20,895 nt of DNA from an uncultured Paraburkholderia sp. (lineage in GTDB: Bacteria > Pseudomonadota > Gammaproteobacteria > Burkholderiales > Burkholderiaceae): assembly GCA_937917025.1 (NCBI GenBank), contig CALFSF010000596.1, forward strand, positions 1-20,895. Reading direction: 5' to 3'. Below, piece after piece: positions 1 to 8,484 of this stretch. The notes under the pieces are model-generated. The model was not told the DNA's origin. It made no database searches and saw only the letters and a list, made by a program, of their open reading frames with translations. The translations under genes were made by a program, and so were the position numbers. Each line of letters opens with the position of its first letter. The stretch's first letter is position 1.

Positions 1-2640
1 GCTCTCGTAGAGCACGCCCAGCACGATGTAGACCGCCACCAGCGCCGCGACCAGCAGATACACCTCGCTTTGCAACGAATCTTCAAACGCCTGGGCCGCG
101 CCCTGGAACGAGGACGTGATCGACGGCGGCAGATTCATGCCCTGCTCGGCCTTGCGTATCTCGCTCACGGCCTTGCTCAGCGACGCGTCCTTCGCCAGGT
201 TGAACGAAACCGTAACGGCCGGGAACTGCGCGAGATGGCTGATGACGAGCGGCGACATCGTGACCGTGATCGTCGCGATCCCCTTGAGCGGCACCTGGCC
301 GCTGCTGCTCGTCTGGCTCGGCAGATACAGGTTGCCGAGCGACTGCAGGTCGGGCAGCGCCTCGGGTTTCGCCACCAGGATGACCCGGTACTGATCGGAC
401 TGCTGGAAGATGGTCGAGACGATGCGCTGGCCGAGCGCATCGTAGAGCGCGTTGTCGATGGTCGCCGCCGTGATGCCGTAGCGCGCGGCCAGTTGCCGGT
501 TGACCTGGACATTGACGCTCAGGCCCAGGTTGTTCAGGTCGCTCGTCACGTCGGTGATCGCGGAGATCTGCTTCATCCGCGCGATCAGGGCGGGCACGTA
601 CTGATCGAACGCCTGCTGGTTCGGTCCCCGCAGAACGAACTTGTACTGATTGGGCGAGACGGTGGTGTCGAGCGTGAGGTCCTGCTCGGGCTGGAGATAC
701 AGCTTGATTCCGGGCACCCCGGCCACCTCCTGCTGCAGGCGCCGGGCGATCTGCTGCGCGGTGAGCGAGCGGTCGTCGCGCGCCCGCAGGTTGATCAGGA
801 AGCGGCCGTTGTTCAGCGTGGTATTGATGCCGTCGATGCCCACGTATGACGTGACCGAGGTGACATCGGGGTCCTTCAGAATGGCGTCGGCGAGCGCCGC
901 CTGGCGCGTCGACATCGCCGTGTACGACACCGAGTTGTCAGCCACGCTGATGCCCTGGATCACGCCGATGTCCTGCACCGGAAAGAGTCCCTTGGGAATC
1001 ACGATGTACAGGATCGCCGTGAGCGCCACCGTGCCGATCGCCACCAGCAGCGTGAGGGTCTGGTGATCGAGCACCCAGCGCAGCCCGCGCTCGTAGCCGG
1101 CGAGGGTCTTGTCGAACAGGCTCTCGCTGATGCGCTCGAAGCGGCTCGGGTGCCGTTGGGCCTGCGCGCGCAGAATGCGCGCGCAGAGCATCGGCACCAC
1201 GGTGAGCGAGACCACGGCCGAAATGACGATGGTGACCGCGAGCGTGACCGCGAATTCGCTGAAGAGACGCCCGATCACGCCGCCCATGAACAGCAGCGGG
1301 ATCAGCACCGCGATCAGCGAGATGGTCAGCGAAAGAATCGTGAAGCCGATCTGGCCGGCGCCTTCGAGCGCCGCGTCGAGCGGGCTCTTGCCTTCCTCGA
1401 GATAGCGCACGACGTTCTCGATCATCACGATCGAGTCGTCGACCACGAAGCCGGTGGCGATGATCAGCGCCATCAGCGAGAGGTTGTCGATCGAGTAATT
1501 GAGCGCGTACATCACCGCCAGCGTGCCGACCAGCGAAACCGGCACGGAGATGCTCGGGATGATGGTCGCCGGCACGTTGCGCAGGAACACGAAGATCACG
1601 AGCACCACCAGTATCACCGCCAGCACCAGTTCGAAGGCCGCGTCGGACACCGACGAGCGGATCACGCCGGTGCTGTCGGAGACGACGGCGACCTGCATAC
1701 CCGCCGGCAGCGTCGATTCCAGCGCGGGCAACTGTTTCATGATCTGGTTGACCGTGGCGATCACGTTCGCCCCCGGCTGACGCTGCACGTTCAGCACGAT
1801 CGCCGGCGTGTGGTTGTACCAGGCGCCCCGTTCGACGTCCTGCGGCGCCTGGGTGGCCCGCGCGACGTCGCGCAGGTAGACGGGCGCGCCGTTCTGGTAA
1901 GCGATCACCGTGTCCAGATAGTCGTTGGGGTCGGCGATCTGGTCGTTGGCGTTGATCGTGTAGTCCAGCTCCGGACCGTCGAAATTGCCCTTGGGCTGGC
2001 TGACGTTGACGTTGGCCAGCAACGTGCGCAGGTCGTCGAGGTTCAGGCCGTAGGCCGCCAGCTTCTGCGGATCCGCTTCCACCCTGACCGCCGGCACGTT
2101 GCCGCCGGCGAGACTCACGAGACCCACTCCCGGCACCTCGGAGATCTTCGTGGCAAGCCGGTTGTTGGCCGCATCCTCCAGCTGGGTCAGCGACATCGAG
2201 CGGGATGTCACCGCCAGCGTGAGGATCGGCTGGTCCGCGGGGTTCACCTTCGCATAGGTGGGCGGTGCCGGCAGGCCGGCCGGCAGATAGCTGCTGGACG
2301 CGTTGATCGCCTGCTGGACATCCTGTTCGGCGATGTCGAGACTCAGTGAGAGATCGAACTGCAACGTGATGACCGACGCGCCTTCCGAGCTGTAGGAAAT
2401 CATCTGTTGCAGGCCGGGAATCTCCCCCAGCTGCACTTCGAGCGGCGCCGTCACGGTGGTGGCCATCACATCCGGGCTCGCGCCGGGATAGAAGGTCTGC
2501 ACCTGGATCGTCGGGTAGTCGACGGAGGGCAGCGAGGAGACCGGCAGAAAGCGCATCGAGACCAGCCCCACCAGCACGAGGGCGATCATCAGCAGCGACG
2601 TGGCTACTGGCCGAAGGATGAACAGGCGGGAGAGGTTCAT
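1..2640 (-). CDS. RND multidrug efflux pump, inner-membrane permease (MdtB/MdtC type), 3' end cut by window
   Basis: Proton-driven drug exporter of the AcrB/HAE-1 superfamily, expected to form a trimer in the inner membrane and to work with the adaptor encoded just upstream. The reading frame is open from the ATG at 2640 to the window edge (880 codons); MdtB/MdtC proteins are about 1,030-1,040 residues, so roughly 150 C-terminal residues lie outside. The N-terminus MNLSRLFILRPVATSLLM is the classic first transmembrane helix of the MdtB/MdtC branch. The TM4 proton-relay pair is present as D401-D402 in GFVVDDSIVMIENV, and the large periplasmic porter loops are intact. It starts 18 bp after the adaptor stop, so the two are co-transcribed; the ribosome site is weak and purine-poor, suggesting translational coupling. 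MdtABC operons usually carry a second pump gene and an outer-membrane factor next, which would lie beyond position 1. Substrate range cannot be read from sequence. Confidence 0.95.
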   Translation of the reverse strand, partial: MNLSRLFILRPVATSLLMIALVLVGLVSMRFLPVSSLPSVDYPTIQVQTFYPGASPDVMATTVTAPLEVQLGEIPGLQQMISYSSEGASVITLQFDLSLSLDIAEQDVQQAINASSSYLPAGLPAPPTYAKVNPADQPILTLAVTSRSMSLTQLEDAANNRLATKISEVPGVGLVSLAGGNVPAVRVEADPQKLAAYGLNLDDLRTLLANVNVSQPKGNFDGPELDYTINANDQIADPNDYLDTVIAYQNGAPVYLRDVARATQAPQDVERGAWYNHTPAIVLNVQRQPGANVIATVNQIMKQLPALESTLPAGMQVAVVSDSTGVIRSSVSDAAFELVLAVILVVLVIFVFLRNVPATIIPSISVPVSLVGTLAVMYALNYSIDNLSLMALIIATGFVVDDSIVMIENVVRYLEEGKSPLDAALEGAGQIGFTILSLTISLIAVLIPLLFMGGVIGRLFSEFAVTLAVTIVISAVVSLTVVPMLCARILRAQAQRHPSRFERISESLFDKTLAGYERGLRWVLDHQTLTLLVAIGTVALTAILYIVIPKGLFPVQDIGVIQGISVADNSVSYTAMSTRQAALADAILKDPDVTSVTSYVGIDGINTTLNNGRFLINLRARDDRSLTAQQIARRLQQEVAGVPGIKLYLQPEQDLTLDTTVSPNQYKFVLRGPNQQAFDQYVPALIARMKQISAITDVTSDLNNLGLSVNVQVNRQLAARYGITAATIDNALYDALGQRIVSTIFQQSDQYRVILVAKPEALPDLQSLGNLYLPSQTSSSGQVPLKGIATITVTMSPLVISHLAQFPAVTVSFNLAKDASLSKAVSEIRKAEQGMNLPPSITSSFQGAAQAFEDSLQSEVYLLVAALVAVYIVLGVLYES

Positions 2641-2658
2641 CGGCTCGTCGTCCGCCGC

Positions 2659-3972
2659 TTACGAGGCTTGCGAGCCACTGGCCGGCGTGCGCCTGGCGGG
2701 CCCCTGGGGCGCACCGGGAGCGGACGCGGCCGGTGAGGCCGACACGGCCGACACGGCCGACACGGCCGACACGGCCGATGCGGCGGATACAGTCGATGCG
2801 GCCGATGCGGCGCTGGCTGGCGTGGGCGGTTTCGCCGGGGCGACCTTGATTGGCGCGCCGTCGCTCAGCCGGTCCATGCCGTCGGTCACGACGGAGTTAC
2901 CCGCCGCGAGGCCGGACGCGATCACCGTATGCTTGCCGTCGCTCGGACCCAGCGTGACCTTGTGCACGGACACGGTATTGTTGGCATTGACGAGATACAC
3001 GTAATCGCCCGGCGCGCCGCTCTGCACCGCTGGCGTCGGCACGAGCACGGCGTTCTGGAGCGTATCGACCAGCAGCTTCACGTTGACGAATTCGCTTGGG
3101 AACAGCGCTTCGTCGTCGTTCGCGAAGACCGCGCGCAGCGTGACCGTCCCGGTGCTGGTGGCCATCTGGTTGTTGATGGCATAGAGCGTCCCCGTTGCCA
3201 CCAGCGTGCTGTTGTCGCTGCGGTACGCCGTGACCGGCAGCTTCGCGCCGGAATTGACCCGCTGCAGCACCCCGGCGAGCGCGTTCTGCGGCACGGTGAA
3301 TTCCACCGTGGTCGGCTTCATCGTGGTGATGACCGCGATGCCAGGCTGGCTCGACGCGGTCACGTAGTTGCCCGGATCGACGAGACGCAGTCCGACCCGG
3401 CCGGCAACAGGAGCGGTGATATGGCAATACGCGAGGTCGAGATCGAACTGCGCGATGTTGGCGTGATCGGCCTTAACCGCGGCTTCGTCCTGCTGGACGA
3501 GGAATCGCTGATCGAAATAGGTCTGCTCGGCGATCGACTTCCGCTCGTTCAACTGCGCGTAACGGGCGAGGTCGGAGCGGGCCTGGGCAAGCGCGGCCTC
3601 GTCCTTGGCCAGTTGGGCCTCGGCCTGCTGTTTGTCGATCTCGTACTGGCGCTGATCGATCTGGGCGAGGAACTGCCCTTTCGCCACATCCTGGCCTTCC
3701 CGGTAGCCGACGGCAGTCAGGTAGCCGCTCAATTGAGGCAGCACGGTGACCGTGGCAACGGGCGTGACCGTTCCCAGTTCGCTCAGGATCACCGGCATCT
3801 CGCCGAGGGTCGCGGCGGCGACCGTCACGACTTGCGGCACCACGCCGGCCTTCGGCGCCTTCGGGCGCAACAGGTGCACAAGGATCAGGGCGACCAGCAC
3901 CAGCACGATTACCGCGAACACGATTCGCCCGCGTCGGGAACGCTTCGGCTGCGTGGACGTCACTTCGCTCAT
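2659..3972 (-). CDS. RND efflux periplasmic adaptor subunit (MdtA type)
   Basis: Membrane-fusion protein that links the RND pump to an outer-membrane channel. The ATG at 3972 is chosen because GGAGGT sits 5 bases upstream; a GTG at 4002 in the same frame has no such site. The product is 437 residues: a basic N-terminus, an uncleaved-looking membrane anchor at about residues 15-33, a lipoyl half-motif around 80-105 (GYREGQDVAKGQFLAQID), a coiled-coil hairpin at about 108-178 rich in Gln, Ala and Glu, the second lipoyl half with ITAPVAGRVG at 185-194, then beta-barrel and membrane-proximal domains. From about residue 382 there is an Ala/Ser/Val/Pro-rich tail of some 55 residues that includes tandem SAV triplets encoded by a 9-bp DNA repeat. 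Such tails vary between MdtA homologues and are probably disordered. First gene of the pump operon, with a 270-bp leader region containing palindromes. Confidence 0.93.
   Translation of the reverse strand: MSEVTSTQPKRSRRGRIVFAVIVLVLVALILVHLLRPKAPKAGVVPQVVTVAAATLGEMPVILSELGTVTPVATVTVLPQLSGYLTAVGYREGQDVAKGQFLAQIDQRQYEIDKQQAEAQLAKDEAALAQARSDLARYAQLNERKSIAEQTYFDQRFLVQQDEAAVKADHANIAQFDLDLAYCHITAPVAGRVGLRLVDPGNYVTASSQPGIAVITTMKPTTVEFTVPQNALAGVLQRVNSGAKLPVTAYRSDNSTLVATGTLYAINNQMATSTGTVTLRAVFANDDEALFPSEFVNVKLLVDTLQNAVLVPTPAVQSGAPGDYVYLVNANNTVSVHKVTLGPSDGKHTVIASGLAAGNSVVTDGMDRLSDGAPIKVAPAKPPTPASAASAASTVSAASAVSAVSAVSAVSASPAASAPGAPQGPARRTPASGSQAS
2741..2812. repeat. 9-bp tandem repeat inside the adaptor gene
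   Basis: GACACGGCC occurs four times head to tail at 2741-2776. It is followed by four diverged 9-bp units (GATGCGGCG, GATACAGTC, GATGCGGCC, GATGCGGCG) up to 2812. The unit is three codons long, so gain or loss of copies keeps the frame. On the coding (minus) strand it gives Ser-Ala-Val or Ser-Ala-Ala style triplets in the C-terminal tail of the adaptor. Confidence 0.9.
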
Positions 3973-4111
3973 GCCAACCTCCGAAAACAGCGGCTGCACC
4001 ACAAGACCCGGGTACGTCGATTCACGGGACCGGAACGATCATGCTAGTGAAGTCTAACCAACCGCCGCGTCGTTTTCCGAAGATTGTTCGGTACGCATAT
4101 TCCAGTTTGTC

Positions 4112-4144
4112 ACGACAGGCGCTGACGTAACATCGTGTAACACG
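4112..4144. promoter_or_regulatory. Two adjacent palindromes upstream of the efflux operon, candidate repressor operator
   Basis: Positions 4112-4128 read ACGACAGGCGCTGACGT, which is symmetric as ACGnCAGnnnCTGnCGT. Six bases later, 4134-4144 read CGTGTAACACG, a perfect 5-bp inverted repeat around one base. The dyad centres are 19 bp apart, close to two helical turns. They lie about 140-190 bp before the adaptor start and about 100 bp beyond the stop of the winged-helix gene. RND pump operons are commonly controlled by TetR- or MarR-type repressors or by two-component regulators; which of these would bind here is not known. No convincing -35/-10 pair was found nearby. Confidence 0.35.
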
Positions 4145-4244
4145 TTAGTGCGTTTTGTCAGAACGATCGGCAAGCGTCATCAGACCGGTGCGGCGCTGCG
4201 TCGAGTTGAATCATAAGCCCGCTTCTTCGGCGGATTCCTGACAT

Positions 4245-4520
4245 TCAGCTAACTGGTCCGTCGTCCTCATCGAACAGACCGGCACACAACGCGCGCCCGG
4301 CATCGCTCAGACGCGCCGTGCCGGTGCCGGCCTCCTCGAACGTCGTTTCGACAAACCCGCCGTCGACGAGCGACGTCAACTGGCGGCGCAAGCCGCTCAT
4401 CGGCAGGCCCGCCTGTCTGGAGAGCTTCGCGAGCGACCACGCGCGCGTCGGCGTCTCCCGCGCGGCGCGCCACAGTTGCGTGAGTACGGCGATCAGCGCG
4501 GGATCGATGTCATCGTTCAT
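4245..4520 (-). CDS. Small stand-alone winged-helix DNA-binding protein
   Basis: A 91-residue protein that is essentially one winged helix-turn-helix domain. Residues about 28-60 read as helix-turn-recognition helix (WSLAKLSRQAGLPMSGLRRQLTSLVDGGFVE), followed by a wing strand (VETTFEEAGTGTARLSDAGR), the pattern seen in MarR/ArsR-like proteins. There is no effector or dimerisation domain beyond it. The ATG at 4520 has GGAGA 7 bases upstream. It begins 32 bp after the stop of the MocR-type regulator gene and on the same strand, so it is probably in the same transcript. Its placement suggests it helps control either the divergent oxidoreductase gene or the efflux operon downstream; that is inference. 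The C-terminus is acidic (LFDEDDGPVS). Confidence 0.85.
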   Translation of the reverse strand: MNDDIDPALIAVLTQLWRAARETPTRAWSLAKLSRQAGLPMSGLRRQLTSLVDGGFVETTFEEAGTGTARLSDAGRALCAGLFDEDDGPVS

Positions 4521-4552
4521 CTGCGTCTCCGTTATGTTTTTTTAGCGTGTTC

Positions 4553-5977
4553 TCAGGCCATCTGCGCGACGAGTTCGCCGAGCGCCTTCAGCGCGGTTTC
4601 CGTCGCGGGCGTCCATGCGTAGCTGTAGTTCAGCCGGATGAAATGGTGAAACTCGTTGCGCGTCGAAAACATGTAGCCGGGGCCGATCGTGATGCCGCGC
4701 GTGAGCGCGGCCTGATAGAGCCGCATTGAATCGACGCGCTCCGGCAGTTCCACCCACAGCACATATCCGCCCTGCGGCGCCGACGTGCGCGTGCCGGCTG
4801 GAAAAAACCGTTGCACGGCGGCTGTCATCAGGCGCGCCTGTTGCCGATACACCCGACGTACGTGCCGCAGATGCCTGTCGTAGCCATCCTGACGCAGATA
4901 GTCGGCGACGGCGACCTGCGGCACGGAAGGCGTCGTCAACGTATTCAGGAACTTGAGCTTTTCGACCTGCGCGCGATAACGCCCGGGCATCGCCCAGCCG
5001 ATCCGGTATGAAGCCGTCAGACTCTTCGAGAACGACGCGCAGTGCAGAACGAGCCCGCGCGTGTCGAAGTTCTTGAGCGTCGAAGGCCGGGCCTCGCCAT
5101 AGTAAAGCTCATGATAGACATCGTTTTCGATGGCTGGAATGTCGTGCGCAGCCAGCAGTTCCACCAGTTGCCGCTTGCGCTCGTCGGGCATCAGGAAGCC
5201 CAGCGGATTCTGGAAATTCGGCATGACCATGCAGGCCGCTATCTGCTCGCGCGCGATGATCTGCGCGAGCGCTTCGAGATCGATGCCGTCGACGGGATGT
5301 GTCGGCACTTCGATCGCGCGCATGCCGAGGCGCTCGATCGCGTGCAGCATCGCGTAGTACGTCGGCGATTCGACGGCGACAGTGTCGCCTGGTTTCGCGA
5401 CCGCCTGCAGGCTGAGGTTGATCGCCTCGGTCGCGCCGACGGTAATGATGATTTCCCGCGGATCGACCGGCACGCCGTTTTCCGCGTAACGCCGTGCGAT
5501 CTGGCGGATCAGTTCGGGATTGCCGGGCGGCAGGTCGTCCATCAGGTTCCAGCTCGCGTGCCGTCGCGCGATCGCGTTCGCGTACTGGTTGATGCGGCGC
5601 CACGGGAAGAGCGATGGATCGGGATACGGCGAGCCGAGCGGCATCGCGTCGTTCGTGCGGATGCTGCGAAGCGTGGACAGCACGAGCCGGCTCACGTCGA
5701 CCTCGGAAGCGACCGCGGGCGCCTGCGGCGACATTGTCCGCGCGCCATGCGTGCGGGCCAGCTCGCGCACGAAATAGCCGGACTGCGGCCGCGTTTCGAC
5801 CACGCCGCGCCCTTCGAGCAATGCATACGCGTGCAGCACCGTCTTGATGCTCACGCCATGCTGCTGGCTGGCCTGCCGCACCGACGGAATGCGCTCGCCC
5901 GCCACGAAGACGCCGTTGCGCACGGCGGCTTCGATTTCGTCGGCGAGTTTCTCGTAGAGCTTCACGGCGCGGCGCAT
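4553..5977 (-). CDS. MocR-type PLP-dependent transcriptional regulator (GntR wing-helix plus class I/II aminotransferase fold)
   Basis: Regulator of the GntR/MocR subfamily. Residues 1-75 form a GntR winged helix (YEKLADEIEAAV, then GERIPSVRQASQQHGVSIKTV and a wing ending SGYFVREL). A linker leads to a fold-type I aminotransferase domain from about 100 to the end. The PLP-site residues are visible: the NP loop (PNFQNPLG), the Asp in IENDVYHELYY, and the Schiff-base lysine in SFSKSLTASYRIGW (K318 from this start). MocR proteins sense amino acids or vitamin B6 forms and usually act on a divergent neighbour, here the YdeP-like oxidoreductase gene. The ATG at 5977 begins right at the conserved first helix but has only a weak ribosome site; an in-frame TTG at 6031 would add 18 residues. 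The effector is unknown. Confidence 0.9.
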   Translation of the reverse strand: MRRAVKLYEKLADEIEAAVRNGVFVAGERIPSVRQASQQHGVSIKTVLHAYALLEGRGVVETRPQSGYFVRELARTHGARTMSPQAPAVASEVDVSRLVLSTLRSIRTNDAMPLGSPYPDPSLFPWRRINQYANAIARRHASWNLMDDLPPGNPELIRQIARRYAENGVPVDPREIIITVGATEAINLSLQAVAKPGDTVAVESPTYYAMLHAIERLGMRAIEVPTHPVDGIDLEALAQIIAREQIAACMVMPNFQNPLGFLMPDERKRQLVELLAAHDIPAIENDVYHELYYGEARPSTLKNFDTRGLVLHCASFSKSLTASYRIGWAMPGRYRAQVEKLKFLNTLTTPSVPQVAVADYLRQDGYDRHLRHVRRVYRQQARLMTAAVQRFFPAGTRTSAPQGGYVLWVELPERVDSMRLYQAALTRGITIGPGYMFSTRNEFHHFIRLNYSYAWTPATETALKALGELVAQMA

Positions 5978-6043
5978 CCCGACAGGCAATGCCGCCAGTG
6001 TAGCCGGTACTTCGCCAACTGTACTCCCCAAATTTCACAATTT

Positions 6044-6072
6044 CTGTGTGCCGCGTTCATTCTGGAACACAG
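6044..6072. promoter_or_regulatory. Dyad between the MocR-type gene and the oxidoreductase gene, candidate operator
   Basis: CTGTGTGCC at 6044-6052 is matched by GGAACACAG at 6064-6072, eight of nine positions complementary, with centres 20 bp apart (two helical turns). A second small perfect repeat, AAATT-TCAC-AATTT, lies just left at 6030-6043. Both sit in the 152-bp region between the divergent start codons at 5977 and 6130, where a MocR regulator would be expected to bind. Assignment to that regulator is inference. Confidence 0.4.
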
Positions 6073-6129
6073 TAGGCTTCACTTCATTGGCGCATCCGCC
6101 CGCTTATCCGTCTACCCGGCGACACGGTC

Positions 6130-8484
6130 ATGAAGAAATCCGAAGCTCGTATCGAGCCGTACACGCACCCCGCCGCAGGCTGGGGCGCACTCAAATATGT
6201 GGCGTTGAACCTGCTCAAGGAGAAGGTCGCGGGCGGCAACTACCGCACGCTGTTCGCGCAGAACCAGCCGGACGGTTTCGATTGCCCGGGCTGCGCGTGG
6301 CCGGATCGCGAACATGCGTCGACGTTCGAATTCTGCGAAAACGGCGTGAAAGCGGTCGCCGCCGAAGCCACCAGCAAGCGCGCCACGCCGGCGCTCTTCG
6401 AGCAGTTCACGGTGGCCGACCTGATGACCCAGTCCGACTTCGAACTCGAGCAGCATGGCCGCCTGACCGATCCGCTCGTCTACGACGCCAGCCGCGACCG
6501 CTACATGCCGATCTCGTGGGACGCCGCGTTCGAGCTGATCGCGCGCCATCTGAACCAGCTCGACGACCCGGACCGCGCCGCGTTCTACACGTCGGGCCGC
6601 GCGAGCAACGAAGCCGCGTTTCTGTACCAGCTGTTCGTGCGCATGTACGGCACGAACAACTTCCCCGACTGCTCGAACATGTGTCATGAGGCGACGAGCC
6701 GCGGCTTGCCGCACACCGTCGGCGTTGGCAAGGGCACGGTGACGCTGGACGACTTCGAACATGCGGACACGCTGCTGCTCTTCGGCCAGAATCCCGCGAC
6801 GAACCATCCGCGCATGCTGGGCGAACTGCGCGAGTGCGCGAAGCGCGGCGCGACCATCGTCTCGATCAATCCGCTGAAGGAGCGCGGTCTCGAGCGTTTC
6901 GCGAGCCCGCAGCATCCGGTCGAGATGATCACGATGGGCAGCACGAAAATCAGCTCGGTCTTTATCCGCCCGAAGGTCGGCGGCGATTTCGCGCTGATCA
7001 AGGGCGTCGCGAAGCGCGTGATCGAACTCGACGACGAAGCGATCGCGTCGAATCTCGACCGCGTGCTGGACGTCGATTTCATCGCGGAGCACACGGCGGG
7101 CTTCGACTCGTTCGCGGACGACCTGCGCGCCGAAAGCTGGGACGCGATCGTCGCGGAATCGGGCGTGCCGTTCGACGACGTGCTGAAGCTCGCCGACATC
7201 TACGTGAAGGGCCGCGCGGTGATCTCGACGTGGGGCATGGGCCTCACGCAGCACAAGAACTCCGTGCCGACGGTGCAGATCCTGTCGAACCTGATGATGA
7301 TGCGCGGCAATATCGGCCGGCGCGGCGCGGGCCTGTGTCCGGTGCGCGGCCACTCGAACGTGCAGGGCGACCGCACGGTCGGCATCGAGGAGCAGCCGAC
7401 GCAGCAGTTCCTCGACCGCCTCGGCGAAGTCTATGACTTCGAGCCGCCCCGCGAACACGGCCTCGACGTCGTGAACACGATTCAGGCGATGCTCGACGGC
7501 AAGGTGAAGGTGTTCATCGGCCTTGGCGGCAACTTCTCGATCGCGACGCCGGACACGCCGCGCACGTGGGATGCCATGCGCGCGTGCGCGCTGACGGTCC
7601 ACATCACGACGAAGCTGAACCGCAGCCACCTCGTTCACGGTCGGGACGCACTGATCCTGCCGACGCTCGGCCGCACCGAAATCGATCTGCAGAAGGGCGT
7701 GGCGCAGGGCGTGAGCGTCGAGGATTCGATGAGCATGGTCCACATCTCGTACGGCATGAACAAGCCGGCCTCGGAGAACCTGCTGTCGGAAATCGCGATC
7801 GTCGCGCGCATGGCGCACGCCACGCTCGGCAGCGCGAAGGTCGACTGGCTCGCGCACGCGGACGATTACGCGCTGATCCGCGACGGCATCGCGAAAGTGA
7901 TCGATGGTTTCACGGACTACAACGAGCGCCTGAAGCAGCCGGGCGGTTTTCATCTGGGCGTGGCTTCCCGCGATCGCATCTGGAACACGCCGGCCGGCAA
8001 GGCGCAGTTCATCGTCCACGCGATTTCCTTCGACACGCCGCTTCACCGCGCGCGGGCGCTGCACGGCGAGCGCCTGATGACGCTGATGACCACACGCTCG
8101 CACGACCAGTACAACACGACGATCTACGGTCTCGACGACCGCTATCGCGGCGTCTACGGCCAGCGGCGCGTGCTGTTCGCGAACCCCGACGACATCGCGA
8201 TGCTGGGCTTCGAGGCGGGCGGGCGCGTCGACATCACGAGCGTATGGGACGACGGCATCGAGCGTCGCGTGAACAGTTTTCTGCTGGTCGAGTACGACAT
8301 TCCGCGCGGCTGTCTCGGCGCGTATTACCCGGAGACGAATCCGCTCGTGCCGCTGTCGTCGGTGGCCGATGGCGCCGGCACGCCGACCTCCAAGTCGATT
8401 CCCGTGCTGCTGACGGCCAGCGAGGACACTACGTCCTCACCAGCGCCGCGGGAAACGTCTCGATACGAGGCGGCATTGGCTTGA
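6130..8484 (+). CDS. ydeP: FdhF/YdeP-family molybdopterin oxidoreductase
   Basis: Putative Mo- or W-bis-MGD enzyme of the DMSO-reductase superfamily, closest in motif content to E. coli YdeP, a protein linked to acid resistance whose reaction is not established. It has 784 residues (YdeP about 759). The N-terminus GFDCPGCAWPD (C52, C55) with C69 in FCENG matches the YdeP pattern rather than the four-Cys ferredoxin-type motif of true formate dehydrogenases. NFPDCSNMCHE places C185-H186 where formate dehydrogenase H has its Sec-His. Further family blocks are NPATNHPRML, RGHSNVQGDRTVGI, TKLNRSHL, VEDSMSMVH, SHDQYNTTIYG and DDRYRG. No signal peptide, so cytoplasmic. The family core ends near KSIPV; here another 20 or so residues follow and their DNA overlaps the next gene. 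No fdhD or mobA is adjacent. Likely controlled by the divergent MocR-type regulator. The ribosome site is weak. Confidence 0.93.
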   Translation: MKKSEARIEPYTHPAAGWGALKYVALNLLKEKVAGGNYRTLFAQNQPDGFDCPGCAWPDREHASTFEFCENGVKAVAAEATSKRATPALFEQFTVADLMTQSDFELEQHGRLTDPLVYDASRDRYMPISWDAAFELIARHLNQLDDPDRAAFYTSGRASNEAAFLYQLFVRMYGTNNFPDCSNMCHEATSRGLPHTVGVGKGTVTLDDFEHADTLLLFGQNPATNHPRMLGELRECAKRGATIVSINPLKERGLERFASPQHPVEMITMGSTKISSVFIRPKVGGDFALIKGVAKRVIELDDEAIASNLDRVLDVDFIAEHTAGFDSFADDLRAESWDAIVAESGVPFDDVLKLADIYVKGRAVISTWGMGLTQHKNSVPTVQILSNLMMMRGNIGRRGAGLCPVRGHSNVQGDRTVGIEEQPTQQFLDRLGEVYDFEPPREHGLDVVNTIQAMLDGKVKVFIGLGGNFSIATPDTPRTWDAMRACALTVHITTKLNRSHLVHGRDALILPTLGRTEIDLQKGVAQGVSVEDSMSMVHISYGMNKPASENLLSEIAIVARMAHATLGSAKVDWLAHADDYALIRDGIAKVIDGFTDYNERLKQPGGFHLGVASRDRIWNTPAGKAQFIVHAISFDTPLHRARALHGERLMTLMTTRSHDQYNTTIYGLDDRYRGVYGQRRVLFANPDDIAMLGFEAGGRVDITSVWDDGIERRVNSFLLVEYDIPRGCLGAYYPETNPLVPLSSVADGAGTPTSKSIPVLLTASEDTTSSPAPRETSRYEAALA

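Noticed and set aside
1063..2349. Plus-strand frame of 428 codons opposite the RND pump gene
   Set aside because: Low-complexity Arg/His/Asp product, antisense to a gene with clear pump motifs.
6112..8103. Long minus-strand open frame of 663 codons opposite the YdeP-like gene
   Set aside because: Arg/Ala/His-rich composition with no motif; a mirror of the strongly biased third-position GC of the real gene on the plus strand.
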